DNA of 64,000 nt from Tomocerus qinae (lineage: Eukaryota > Arthropoda > Collembola > Entomobryomorpha > Tomoceridae): NCBI GenBank assembly GCA_020055645.1, contig CM034546.1, forward strand, positions 137,103,875 to 137,167,874, in the 5' to 3' direction. How positions within the stretch are numbered: position 1 is the first letter of the stretch; every line of letters starts with the position of its first letter. Under the pieces are notes generated by a model. That model was not told the DNA's origin and searched no databases. It saw only the letters and a program-made list of their open reading frames with translations. Shown here piece by piece: positions 37,401-49,719 of this stretch. The position numbers were made by a program, and so were the translations under genes.

Positions 37401-39024
37401 ACAGTGGCACTTTATGAAATCCAAAATGCGGTTATTAAAAGCTCCAAAGCCGAAATCGCTTGTCCTACAAAATGCACTAGGCTTGGAAGACGAAGCCACA
37501 AACGCAACCGAAATAGGTACATACAAATTATATTGATACTATAGTCATAATCAGATACGTATCCAGGAATTTGAACAAGAGGAGCACACAAAAATATATA
37601 TGTAAAATAATGACATATTCGAATGAAGCGGAAAAATATTTTGGTTTTTAACCTTGGTTGGCAAAAGTTCTCTTTTCCTGGGAACTGAGGGGTACTTATC
37701 CCTCGGCCTCCCTCTAAATGCGTCCCTGGTCATCATATCAGTTTAAAATAATGTATTTTTCTAAAAACCAAAATGGATTGTTGTAGATATCTCTTTCAAG
37801 TGTGCAGAAGAAACACATTTTGGATTTCCAGATGTTATGGGTCGTTTGTTTGTGCTGGAGACAATAACAAGGGAGAGATTCGAAGCCATTTTCAAAGCAT
37901 ACGAAGGGCTATTCGAGACTTACAATAATATGGTTAAAGATCTGCCATGGATGGATGAAAAAAGCAAAGCAGGTGTTTTGGAAATGTTTGCAAATCTGAC
38001 ATTTGCAAATGGATTTCTTCCATCGGTGATGGACAAGGAGGGAACTGATGCCCGCTACAAGGATCTAGAGATAACAAACAATTCGTACTCCAAAAATGTG
38101 GCGAATCTCATTGACTTTCAAATAGTAAATGAGCTGTTCAGTATAGAAATTGAAATAATCAATGCCAATGCATTTTTCATCAATTCGCAAAATAAAATCT
38201 TGGTTCTAGCTGGGATAGAGCGAAAGCCATTTTTTGATTTCTTCTACCCAACCGTAATCAATTATGCCAGATTGGGATTTACTATGGGCCACGAAATGAC
38301 TCATGCTTTTCAAGCATATTGCAATAAAGGTTATTTTGGTATACTAGTATTCAAGTAGTTAATTTATATCTTTGTCAGCGTATATTTAGTTATGTGTATC
38401 ATATTATTATAACTATGTTATTACGATGTAGATACATTTTAATTAGTGCCTAACTAATATATTTATTTTAGGAAGAGAAGAACATGACGAGGGCATAGAT
38501 GATCCAATATTGTCACTTGATTCATATAACCACTTCATCTCTAGAAGAATATGCGTTGAAGAACTCTACAGTGGATTTAGAATTAACGCAGAGTTTCACA
38601 TCAACGGGTCAGTTACTCTTGAAGAAAATTTTGCAGATGTAGCGGGACTCCAAGTTGCGTATAAATCTTACGTGGATAACTATTGGAAAGATTTTGAAAA
38701 CTTGCCTGGCCTCGAAAGTTTCACTCAAAGTCAAATATTTTTTATCGCTGCGGCACAGGCAAGCAAACCTATTATTTCCTTTGTAGGATGATTTTGAATT
38801 TTATTAATGCTTTAAATTTATAATCGTTTCAGTCGGATTGCAGAAAGGTCGCCTCCGGGGATGAGGGCGACAAAGAATTGAAAACCGAACTATTCCAGCA
38901 ACACAGTCCCGATTCCATTCGAGTAGTTGGGGAAATGACAAACAATAAAGACTTTGCAAAAGCATTTCAGTGTCCTGTAGGTACATTATATAATTTGAAA
39001 GACAAGTGCGAAATTTTCAATTGA
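34449..39024 (+). CDS. M13 zinc endopeptidase, neprilysin-like, type II membrane protein
   Basis: Eleven exons in phase give about 831 aa: 34449-34754, 35615-35678, 35763-35860, 36042-36153, 36260-36618, 36839-36925, 36997-37158, 37231-37516, 37787-38329, 38472-38758, 38833-39024. Exon 1 encodes a short cytoplasmic tail and one membrane anchor (LLLLACTFLLIGLIMVTIAS). Exon 2 is a Ser/Thr/Lys linker. Family landmarks are CTSDIC, DPCTNFFK, SCGGW, NAFFINSQN, the zinc site GHEMTH, the ENFADVAG glutamate motif, DSIRVVG and a C-terminal CPVG...DKC. All zinc ligands and the catalytic Glu are present, so it should cleave small peptides outside the cell. The family's terminal CxxW is CEIFN here. The intron at 38759-38832 is GC-AG; the others are GT-AG. 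Two MITEs lie in introns. The gene is convergent with the M28 gene at 39589. Confidence 0.9.
36630..36753. mobile_element. 124-bp hAT-like MITE just after a splice donor
   Basis: The ends are CAGGGCCGCATAAGAAATT and GCAGCCCTG. The perfect duplication ataacaat lies at 36622-36629 and 36754-36761. It inserted within the donor context of the M13 exon that ends at 36618, leaving GTAATAAC intact. Confidence 0.9.
37552..37728. mobile_element. 177-bp hAT-like MITE in an M13 intron
   Basis: The ends are CAGATACGTATCC and TGCGTCCCTG. The near-perfect 8-bp duplication is gtcataat at 37544-37551 and gtcatcat at 37729-37736. The one mismatch and diverged interior suggest an older insertion. Confidence 0.85.
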
Positions 39025-39588
39025 CATGATTAACTTGCCTTATTGTATTCCTTATTGACTAATGTGATAAAAAATACTATTATTGTTACCATTAATCTTT
39101 GTTACTACAACTCAATGTAATTATTATTTTACTAGCACTATGTAGACATCCAGTAAAAAACATTTTTATAAATTAACACCCTTTTCAATAGGGCCCTATT
39201 AGCAAATTTAGTTTTTAATGCAATAAAATGTCTATTACTAAATGTACCCCATTTTGGTTCAGTTCGGTCCAATTCAGTCCAATTCAGTTCAATTCGGTCC
39301 ATGCCGTCCTTACTTTACAAAATGTTCATAATGTGCTACCCATAGCAGTGGAATTTATGGTTTAACATACTTTCATAAGTATGTATGTATATCGTAAGTG
39401 ATTAAAAATTGCAAACCTCTGATAATGATATAAATGTTCAGTTTGGTCAAAATTTTTTGATAAAAAATGGTGAAAACAGCCTTTATTAATTTTCAAAAGG
39501 ATTTCCATCATACAAAAACCATGCACATAAAAATAATGAGTTACATAAATTAAATCAATTCCAGTAAGGAATAAGAAACTATCGAAAA
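39025..39588. other. Convergent intergenic region
   Basis: It lies between two tail-to-tail peptidase genes. A short tandem run built on cagttcggtccaatt lies at about 39258-39302. Nothing else recognised. Confidence 0.5.
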
Positions 39589-41649
39589 CTAAATTACATG
39601 TGAAAAAACTTTCGCCATTTCAATCGCATAAGCAACAGCCAATTTTGTAAACTGTGAGACTTGGTCGAAATCAATCTGTTCAAACGTGTCGTCGGCTGTG
39701 TGTTTAAGTGGGAAAAACATTCGTTCGGAGAGTGAGGCTGCAGGGTATCCAAACATGGTCCAAGGGGCGTGGTCCGAGCAGGCGTAGCCGCAAGCAGAAT
39801 GAACCCATTTGTATTCAAGATATTCATCAACAAGCAAACCTAGAAAGGCATTTAGATGGCTGTTTGTGTAGTCAGTAATGAGGACGATTTCTTTAAGGCC
39901 CGTATGGTATCCAACCATGTCGAAGTTGACCATCGACACAACGTGGGTTCCGTCAAAGTAGTACTTGGAGGCAATATGCTTAGATCCCCAGAGACCCATC
40001 TCTTCTGCCGCATACCAATGAAATTCGATCGACTTTTTCGGAGTGACCCCGCTGGCAAGCAGAATGCGAAATGTCTCCAGCAAGACAACACACCCGCTGG
40101 CATTATCGTCCGCCCCGGGCGCCTCATTAGTAGGATTGAAATTGTCGATGGAATCCAAGTGAGCCCCAAGGATAACCACTCCTCTTTTTGACCCTTGGAT
40201 TCGTGCGATGATACTTTTCTGAGTCCAGAGATGTTTAAAAGACTGTACCGAGGCATCGCCTCTATATCCACTTTCTACGATAGAGCGATCCACTTGATCC
40301 AGTAGCCACAGGGAGGACTTGACCCCCGACGAAGAATTATAGTAACGGTTATGGAAATAGGTGCTGAATTTCCTAACAAAATCTCGCATCCTGTCAATGC
40401 GGAGTTTTCTATACATCTCCCTAATTGTATCTTGGAACTGCACGGCATTAGGAAAACCTGTCGGTAATATCATTTATTGCAGTTTACATTATTCACATTT
40501 CATTGTAGTTCTGTTAAGACTTACCACCGATTTTTTTGACCTTTTTGGCCTTTTTTTGCTTTTTGGTTTTAACAGTTGTGGAGATCTGAAAAATATTTAA
40601 CTTTCAAAAAATTTTAATTACAAATAATTGCAAGTGCAAAATAACAATCACTTTACAATTTATGATTATTGCCAGCTCGTTAGATGTTAAACCTTAAAAT
40701 ATTTGATATTTGGCGGCATGCCGTAAATGCCGCAAATGCCGTAAATTATTTTTGAAGTTTTTAGCTGTTTATATACATAAATTGATGTGGGAAGTGAGAA
40801 ATAACACGCTAAAAGTACTTTTATAAATCAATAATGTGTATTAACATCATTATATGGCATTTATAGTGGCTGAAAAGTTTTGAAAAGGGAAAACTCATTT
40901 TATAACTTATGACAGTTAGATTTATATAAAATGATCGAAATTTACGGCATTTGAAAATAATTTATGGCATGCCGACTTTATACGCTGCCTTAAAATGTCC
41001 ATTTTAAGGTTTCATATCGTCCCTTAAGAAACCATTTAACCTCAATCCATTTTTCATTTAAATTATTTGAATTCGAATGGACGCACCCTTCTTTATATTA
41101 TACTACATACATACTGATATACTGATGTAGGACATTTTTATACTATTGCAGGCAATGACCCTGGCAATAAGTGACTAGCTAGAATCTAAAAAATTCACCT
41201 AAAATACTTCTAAACACAACGATTACTATTTAACGCATTGCTGCCCAGTCATTTTGCCAATGACGTCCATATTTCCAGTTCGAATTTTTGAATGCTTGTT
41301 TATCTTAACTACACACAGCAGACCAAATTTCTTAAATATAAATATAAATCAATGTAGTTCTCACGGTTTCAGGGACTTCGGTAGAAGTCCAATTGTCAAT
41401 TGAAACGCCAGAATCATATTCGACTTCGTTATTCTGATTTATTTTGCTTTTGACGAGAAGAGAACTTGCAATTGTGAAGATTAGTACTCCAGTCAACAGT
41501 AAAATACAGTTAAATAGTAATAATTTTTTATGGAGTAACAGGATTTTTTTAAGAGAAAAATATCTGTAATCAGTGGGACTGTCATCTTCCACTGAACCCC
41601 TCTCGTATTGGTATTGAGAAGATGGAAATATGTTACACCCATTGACCAT
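39589..41649 (-). CDS. M28 aminopeptidase with an M13-like membrane-anchor exon (chimeric)
   Basis: The model has exons 41649-41365, 40585-40525 and 40457-39589, all GT-AG and in phase, giving about 404 aa. Exon 3 is a complete M28 catalytic domain like bacterial and fungal leucyl aminopeptidases. It has GAHLDS, APGADDNASG, YAAEEMG, NFDMVGY and KHTADDT, covering the five zinc ligands and the catalytic Glu, plus the CGYACSDH disulfide loop. Exon 1 encodes a cytoplasmic tail and one membrane segment (LLLFNCILLLTGVLIFTIAS) followed by KINQ and NWTSTEV, clearly homologous to exon 1 of the M13 gene at 34449. Exon 2 is a Lys-rich linker with phases 0 to 1, as in the M13 linker exon. The paralog at 49878 has a signal peptide and propeptide instead. 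The catalytic part is certain. The join to exon 1 rests on splice sites and phase only. Confidence 0.75.
40689..41012. mobile_element. Probable MITE in the first intron of the M28 gene
   Basis: The ends aaaccttaaaat and attttaaggttt are inverted. Inside are paired ggcatgccgtaaa/atggcatgccg blocks and an atgccgcaaatgccgtaaat mini-repeat. No clear target duplication. A fragment of the ATATCGTCC family follows at 41015-41065. Confidence 0.5.
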
Positions 41650-42569
41650 TACGAAACAGAACTACTTTTTAAAATGTTAATTAGAAAAGGATTCTGGAAA
41701 CAAAAGCAGACGCGGTAAAATAAAAATGCACAGTTCATGAACCCAAAGTCTATGAAAGATTAAATAACCATTTACCTATATTATACTTCATATCTATATC
41801 TAACCACGAACGTATTGAACGTAACAGTAACCTTTTTTATTTTATGTCATGCTAATGATGATCTGTTGTATCATAACCATAGATAAGTCGGTAATCACAC
41901 AAGTGCAAGGTGATTACATGGTGTCGTAGTCCGTATAGTTATCTCACCTGATATTATGAGTCATGTATGGCTGTAATATTCTAATCAATGGGTTTTATAC
42001 TGAATGCTGTAATTTAGGCGTGTATAATATACTTACCATGTTACACGGTTGCTCATACACGTGTGAGATGACATATTTTGAAATTTGTACTTATCTGTCC
42101 TTGATATAAAAATATCAGGCATTTGCATTCGCAGAATTGTTGATATTTGAGAGAGACAGATGAATAGTGGTCATTTATTTCATCAGGTGGATTGGAGTAC
42201 AATTATTACAAACGTAACGTTGAATAACTAACTGTTGTACTGTACGTACTACCTATCTTAATTATTATTGCAAATTTTCTGACTGCAAAGTAAACCAATG
42301 TCGTTCGTACAATACTAGCTGTCAACCTAGCACAATGTGCTAGAAAAATGTTAAATAAGTAAACTTGTAACGGCTGCGCATTATCCCGAATTTCATCGAT
42401 AGACCGGTGATTTCTTAGTAGACCAATAATTGTTGATGCATAAGCTTTTTGAAATTAAAAGACAGTACTGGTAGTCTATAATTTTGGTACCACCCCCAAT
42501 ACTCAATAAGAGTATTGGGGGCATACTGAATACGGACAAATTTTTTTTAAAACGTTATAACATCGAATA
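41650..42569. other. Upstream region of the chimeric M28 gene
   Basis: AT-rich. No gene is recognised. A small inverted pair (cccccaatactc/gagtattgggggc) lies at about 42494-42522. Confidence 0.4.
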
Positions 42570-42574
42570 GTTTG

Positions 42575-43184
42575 TGTGCGGTGTATTGGCCGATCTGCGG
42601 GATTGTGATATTTTTGGGTTTTGCTTTCTTTATGCTGCTAATTTTATGCACAAGTAAAACTAACAGTTCGTAATTTAACTAGCTTCACTGATCAGGTTGT
42701 AAGGCTGCCAATGACAAACTAGTGAGTGTGACTATCTTAGTGCGTGTATGTCAATTATCATGTGTCAACTATTGTCAACTATTTTGTAATAGACTTTTTA
42801 TAAACACTTTCCCTAACCTGATTTAAGGTAAAATGATATCTCGTTACAAAAATACAAAGGAAAAGACTTATTTCTTAACCTATATTTATTTCCAAAATCA
42901 ACTTAATCAAAATCTGGAAATTCTTCACACACACACTAACACGTTCATTCGGTATGAAATCACGAAGCACACTGACTCTTCTGAGTCCTATCAGACGCAT
43001 ACACAACACACAACGATTGTAGCCAAGCACAAAACGTTTTACTTGGCAGTTAAAACTCAGCTTGCACCTTGCGCATGCGTTCACATTACTTTCATATTCA
43101 TTCTTTATCAAGCATAACAGTTTAACATAATATTATAGGTTTACTATATTATAATTCTAGTTATTAAAGGCAAAAGACTAAACA
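42575..43184 (-). repeat. 3' LTR of the BEL/Pao element
   Basis: A 610-bp terminal repeat, nearly identical to 49108-49719. In element orientation it starts TGTTTAGTC and ends CCGCACA. Confidence 0.95.
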
Positions 43185-43195
43185 CTCCCGGCCTT
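43185..43195 (-). other. Polypurine tract
   Basis: AAGGCCGGGAG on the minus strand immediately before the 3' LTR. It is the expected plus-strand priming site, though interrupted by pyrimidines. Confidence 0.55.
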
Positions 43196-43321
43196 GGAAT
43201 ACATTAGTATTTCAATATTCAATTAATAAATCATATAATAAATCTTAATTACTATTCACTTCTTACAAACTGTGAAAAAATTCTATTTAATTTTTGTAAT
43301 AAAGAAAACTGTTTAACATAC

Positions 43322-46300
43322 CTAATCTAACGGTAATAAACATAACTTAACAATAGGACGAGTTAGTTCTCCATTAGTTGTCTTCAATTTCACAACTCGA
43401 ACCATTCCGTCGTCTCCTGGCTTTACTTCTGTGATACGCCCCATTTTCCATCTTAAGGGAGCTTCATTGTCATCTTTTATTAGGACCAGGTTCCCAATCT
43501 CTAAATTCTTCTTGGTTGTCCACCATTTAGGCTTCTCCTGCATTCTGGCCAGATACTCAGAACTCCATCTCCGCCAAAATGTCTGGAACATGTACTGGAT
43601 CTTCTGCCAGCGGCTCAATCGGTTTATATTTAGTGAAGTCATGTCCGGTTCCGGTACTGCCATTAACGATTCGCCAATTAGGAAATGTCCAGGCGTTAAG
43701 GCTGCAACTTCACTAGGATCTGTCGATAAATTACATAATGGTCTCGAATTTAAACATGCCTCAATTTGTTTTAATAGGGTCATCATTTCTTCAAAATTCA
43801 ACGGCAACTTTCCGAGAATCCTTTTCAAGTGAAATTTCATAGATTTCACTCCTGCCTCCCATATTCCTCCGTGGTGAGGTGCAGAAGGTGCATTAAAGTG
43901 CCAACTCACTCCTTTGTTTGTCATAAAATTCTTGACATCTTTTCTTAATTCTTGTTCATTCCATAATTTCAGGTATTCTTTCAGCTCTCGATCTGCTCCG
44001 ACGAAATTGGTTCCACAGTCGCTGAATACATCCGAGGGAATTCCGCGCACTGCAACAAATCTATTGAAAGTTTCCAAGAACGAAGCTGAGGTCATGTCAC
44101 TCACTAATTCCAAGTGAATGGCTCTAGTAACTAGGCATATGAACACAACTACATAGCCTTTATATTCGATAGATTTTCTTCCCTTAGCATTCTTCAGGAT
44201 GTAGGGGCCCGCAAAATCCACTCCACAATTCTTGAATGCTTTTGCTGGGTTGACTCTTGCTTGGGGTAATTGTCCCATTAATTGTTGGCAGGTTTCGGCG
44301 CGTTGTCTCGTACACACGACACACGAACGGATTATTTTTTTAATACAGTTTCTTCCTCCAACAATCCAAAAATTTTCTTGTAATTTTGCCAACAGCAGCT
44401 GAGATCCTGCGTGCTGGAGTTCCTTGTGATAGTGTCTGACTATCACTCTGGTCACATGATGCTTACTGGGTAACAAAATGGGATGCTTCTTGTCATACGT
44501 CACCTCAGCTTTTTCTAGTCTTCCTCCAACTCTGAGAAGTCCATCGCCATCAACAAATGGGTTGAGCTTTCTCAAATCCTTGGAGATTGGTTTCTTTTGT
44601 AACAATAATTCAATTTCTTTCGTATATCCAAGTTCTTCATCAGCTTGGACTTTCTTCATGATGAATTTAGTTGCTTCGTTCAAGTCCTCTACAGATAGAG
44701 ATCCAACAAACTTTTTCTTATTACAAAAACGAAGCACATAAGCCATAATTCGTCTCAACTTGTTCCATTCTGATATCTTCATAATCAGCATTTGTATTCT
44801 ATCTTCTTCTACGTAAGTAGTCGTTTGTGAACATATGATTGGTTTTATTTCTTTCAGAAATTCTTCTTTCTCTTCATAGTCACCGACTTCTTCATCGAGT
44901 TGTTGATTTCTTGGAGGACCTTCCTACCACAAATCATGATACTGTAATTCTGACGGATAAATTCCTCTTGAAGCACAATCTGCTGGATTCAACACTCCGG
45001 AGATATGTGCCCACCTTTCTCTTGGAAGTAATTCTTGAATTTCATTCACTCTATTTCCAACGAAAGTTTTCAACGTTGACGGATGCTTTCCTATCCAACC
45101 CAAAACGATTGTCGAATCCGTCCACGCATTCATTTCTTTTATTTCAATGCATAAAGCATCTTTCACAGTCTTCTCAGCAACACAGCTCCACACAGTTCTA
45201 ACATTGGCGTAGTCACTATTGGAGGCACTGATGATTGCTCTTTTAATTTCTTCTTCGATTTTACTTCTGATGACAATGGTGCTATCTTAGTCTTGGCTGC
45301 TACTAGTCTAGTTATACTTTCAGTTCCATTTTCTGATCGCAGATACACAACAGCTGCATATGCTTTATCAGACGCGTCGCAGTAGCCATCGAGGTAATAA
45401 TTTGTGCTATTTTCTAAAGTACAGAATCTTGGAATCTTAATCTTTTGTAACAAATCCATTTCTTCACTGTAACTTTTCCACACATTCAACCTTTCTTCTG
45501 GAAGGACGTCATCCCAATCGAGCTTGTCTTTCCAAAGATCTAGAAATAGTATCTCTCCTTTCACTGTCACAGGTGAAAGCCAACCGAGAGGATCAAAGTT
45601 TTTTGCTATTGCGGATAAAATTTCTCTTTTTGTAACAAGTGATCCTTTAATTTCAGCTTGTAACAAAAACACATCCTCTCTCGGATTCCATAAGAGTCCC
45701 AAAGTTTTAACCGTTTTATCAATTCCAACTTCTAGGATGTCTTTGGTTTCTCGTAACTCTTCTGGAATTGTTTCTAAAAAATCTTTGCTGTTGGAAGACC
45801 ATTTTCGTAATTCGAACTTTCCTTTATCCAGGATTCTTAACAAGTCTTCTTTCAGTTTTACAGCTTTTTCCACGGTGGAGGCTCCAGTCATTAAGTCATC
45901 CACGTAGAAATCCTTACATATTACTGTTGCTGCCTTCGGATAATGTTTACTTTCAGATTATGCCAAATGTTGCACACATCTAACTGCATGATAAGGTGCT
46001 GATGCTGTTCCGAAGGTAGCCGTTGTCAGTTTATAATCTTGAATTGGTTCATCCACAGATTTTCTCCAAACTATTCTTTGATAATCTGCGTCTTCCAAAT
46101 CCATATTTACCTGCCGGTACATTTTTGGAATGTCAGCAGACATAACAATAGGATGTAGTCTGAATCTCATCATGATATCAACTACACTATCTTGAATCGT
46201 AGGTCCAACCATAAGACACTCATTCAATGACACTCCAGTTGAAGACTTCGCCGACGCGTCGAACACAACTCTCACTGGGGTCGTTTTACTATTTGGGTTT

Positions 46301-48495
46301 AATACTACATGGAATGGCATGTAGCAATTTTCTTCTTTCTTGATTACTTCCTTATCTGGCACTTTCTGCATGTGTCCTAGATCCAAGTAACCTTGTAGTA
46401 CATCATTATACTCTTGAATTTTATCGGTTGAATTCTTATATCTTCGCTCCATGGATTGGAGTCTCTTGATAGCCACACTCCGAGATTCTCCGATTTCCTT
46501 TCGGTTATCCTTAAATGGTAACTTCACTACATATCTTCCATCGGAGTCTCGACTGTGAGTTTCGTTAAAATGTCTTTCACATTTTATTTGTTCTTCAGTC
46601 AATATTTTCTTATCAGGGACTTCTTCTAATTCCCAATATTGCTGAATTTTTGTAACAAAATCTACTGTTGCATGGTGAACTCGATAAGGCTGTAACTTAA
46701 CCTCTGTGTCACACTTTCCCTGAAGAATCCATCCAAGGTGTGATTCTATTGCCCATGGAGTTCCATCAGGTCCTTTTCGTTTTCTTGATTTAATGAGATC
46801 TTGATATATATCTCCTCCCAGAAGCACCTCTATGTGTCCTGGTTCATTAAACTTTGGATCTGCAAGTGGGAGACCCTCAATATGAGTCCAGTTTGCAGTA
46901 CTAATCCTTTCACTGGGCAACTCTCCAGTAATATTATTCATAATATGTGCTTCTACTCGGAAAGTTTTATCTGATTTAAGCGTCGATCCGAAATAGAGTT
47001 CTACACCAAGCTGAGATGTTCCAACTTCTTGCTCTCCTAAGCCTGAAATTGGTAGTTTCACTCGATGCGTCTTCAATCCAATTTTCGTTGCACACTTTCT
47101 TGTAATAAAGCTTGTCTGGGAACCATTGTCCAACAACGCTCTGCAAACGAAAACTTGGTTCTTATTATTTTTAATCTTGATAAGTGCAGTAGACAGTAAA
47201 GTTGTGGCGGTGTCCCGTATCCCCAAGCAACACGAAGATTTTCCCTTTCCGTCCTTTACTTCTTCCTGCTGTTCCTGTTTCTTTTCAGGTTCTTCATTTT
47301 GTGAATTTTTAGATTCTTTAACTTCAAGATGAATCATGGTATGATGTGGTACATTACAATCTCTACAATTGTATTTCCAGGTACACTCTTGTGTTCGATG
47401 ACCAATTCCCATACACTTGAAACATCTTCTTGATTTCCTTATGTACTCCTTTCGTTCATGTTTATTCATTTTTCTGAATTCATCACATTTACTCAAATAA
47501 TGTTTATCTTTCTTACATAAGGAACATCCATCTTGAGTATTTTCTGTGCCATGATGCAATTTAGTTGTCGTATCTTTATTTGTCACAAAGGCTGGTTTTG
47601 CACTAGTATTTCCTTTTGACTTTATTCCTGCAGCTGCTGTCACTCTGGCATGCTGTAGATTAAAATCCGTAAATTCCTTCAATGTAGGAATTGTATCTGA
47701 CTTAAGGGTTTCTTCCCACTTAAGTCTTGAAACATTATCGACCTTCCTAGCAAACAGATGAATCACTAATAAGTCTCTTGTTTGTTCAGGAGTCAATTTC
47801 ATCACTTCCAGAGCCCTAATACATTCATTAATTGAATCACCAATTTTCCTTAGAGCATCTGGATTTTCCTGGTTCAATACAGGTAAACTGAGAACTCTGT
47901 CAAAGTGAGACTTGATTATTTCTCTCTTGTTCTCGTATCTTTTCTTAAGGGTGTCCCAAGCTCCATCGTAGTTTAAATCAGTCACTTGAATATTCTGGAG
48001 TAGGGTTGCAGCTTCGCCCTTAAGAGAGGCCTTCAAATATTGAAGTTTTTGTGCTCCAGCTAACTTCGCATTGTTATGCACGGACGCCACAAATAAATCT
48101 TGAAAAGACAACCAATCTCTAGCTTCACCGGAGAATGTTGGCAATTCCAATTTTGGTAGTTTAATATCTGCCACTGCAGTGGGATTTCCTCCAGGAGCTC
48201 CTGCTGCAGGGTAAGTATTTTTCAATATTCCTAGCTTTAATATTGCTTTGCTGATTTTATCCAACAAGGTTAATATTTCTGCACCTTCGGTGATATATTC
48301 AGCTTCATCTTTTGCAACTGTACTGGCTCTCTCATTAAGAGCTGAACATTTGTCTTTCACCCCAATCAATTCTCCATTTTGATGAGTAATCTCAAACAAA
48401 GGGGGTGGTACCAAGACATCATAGGCGTTAACTACCATTTCCAATCTGGTAATGTCAAGTGCAACAGCACGGCGATCTTTTCTGACTTGATCCAT
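43322..48495 (-). pseudogene. BEL/Pao gag-pol polyprotein, broken by two stops and a frameshift
   Basis: It starts at the ATG at 48495. In order come a gag domain, zinc knuckles (CSLCKKDKHYLSKC, CFKCMGIGHRTQEC), an aspartic protease (LLDNGSQTSF), a reverse transcriptase (VVFDASAKS, MSADIPKMYRQV, FYVDDLM), RNase H (YCDASDKAYAA, WTDSTIVLGW), an integrase His/Cys zinc site, and an integrase core with the D-D-E residues (CGVDFAGPY, DCGTNF, HHGGIWEAGVK). Three lesions break it: TAA at 45958-45960 just before the YVDD box, a frameshift in 45163-45205 within RNase H, and TAG at 44924-44926 before the integrase. All catalytic motifs are otherwise kept, so decay is recent and the copy is non-autonomous. 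Confidence 0.93.
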
Positions 48496-49090
48496 GATGA
48501 TTTCTATTTCACTCACAGATTTGAAGTTTAACTTTCACGAAATGTTCACTTATATTTTCAAATAATATAATGTTCACTTCTATTTCACTTTCACTTGAAT
48601 TCAAATTTCAAATTAGACATACATAAATAAATAGTTTCTGTTACAAAGATTTGCTTACTCTACCAATCCAACGACTGTGGTCTCACACAACCTCTGCTTC
48701 TTGTTTTAAATTTGGCGGCTCTACAAGGTTCTTCTTCCTTGGGCTGCTACAAATGAGACTTCCCTCTGCTGGGCTGAGTCCCGTCTTACGTGAGATGATG
48801 AACGACCGCTGCCAATGACCAACCGCCAATGCTATTTGACTCGTCCTCACTCAATTTCTTCAGTTTTTCTTTGCTGGATGACCGACCGACAATCTCCTTA
48901 TGATCTTGCCTCGTTGTATCCAGATCTTGCCTCGCTGTCTTCAATATGAACAACGATGACACTTTTCTTCTACTGAGTAGCGCACCACTCAGTCACTTTT
49001 AATTTTACGAAATTTCACAGTTCAAAATTCGTTTTTTCTTTAATCACAATCCTCTTACCAATACGATTTCAATTCTGGATACAATCTTGA

Positions 49091-49107
49091 TCCGGCTCGA
49101 AGGACCA
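49091..49107 (-). other. Primer binding site for tRNA-Tyr
   Basis: The plus strand reads TCCGGCTCGAAGGACCA, identical to the 3' end of common eukaryotic tRNA-Tyr including CCA. It directly abuts the 5' LTR. Confidence 0.8.
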
Positions 49108-49719
49108 TGTGCGGTGTATTGGCCGATCTGCGGGATTGTGATATTTTTGGGTTTTGCTTTCTTTATGCTGCTAATTTTATGCACAAGTAAAACTAACAGT
49201 TCGTAATTTAACTAGCTTCACTGATCAGGTTGTAAGGCTGCCAATGACAAACTAGTGAGTGTGACTATCTTAGTGCGTGTATGTCAATTATCATGTGTCA
49301 ACTATTGTCAACTATTTTGTAATAGACTTTTTATAAACACTTTCCCTAACCTGATTTAAGGTAAAATGATATCTCGTTACAAAAATACAAAGGAAAAGAC
49401 TTATTTCTTAACCTATATTTATTTCCAAAATCAACTTAATCAAAATCTGGAAATTCTTCACACACACACACTAACACGTTCATTCGGTATGAAATCACGA
49501 AGCACACTGACTCTTCTGAGTCCTATCAGACGCATACACAACACACAACGATTGTAGCCAAGCACAAAAGGTTTTACTTGGCAGTTACAACTCAGCTTGC
49601 ACCTTGCGCATGCGTTCACATTACTTTCATATTCATTCTTTATCAAGCATAACAGTTTAACATAATATTATAGGTTTACTATATTATAATTCTAGTTATT
49701 AAAGGCAAAAGACCAAACA
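49108..49719 (-). repeat. 5' LTR of the BEL/Pao element
   Basis: A 612-bp terminal repeat. It differs from the other LTR by a CA-repeat length change near 49460 and a few substitutions. Confidence 0.95.

Larger units (their letters stand above)
42575..49719 (-). mobile_element. Complete BEL/Pao LTR retrotransposon (7.1 kb)
   Basis: Two near-identical LTRs (42575-43184 and 49108-49719) start with TG and end with CA in the element's orientation. The 5-bp duplication gtttg flanks the whole at 42570-42574 and 49720-49724. I count about four substitutions and one CA-dinucleotide indel between the LTRs, so the insertion is recent. The coding strand is minus. It sits in the space between the two M28 genes, close to the 3' end of the distal one. 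Confidence 0.97.

Noticed and set aside
39256..39302. Possible regulatory repeat between convergent genes
   Set aside because: Only a few degenerate short units with no hairpin or known motif; probably simple sequence.
42833..43117. 94-codon frame, repeated at 49366
   Set aside because: It lies inside the LTRs and is opposite to the element's coding strand.
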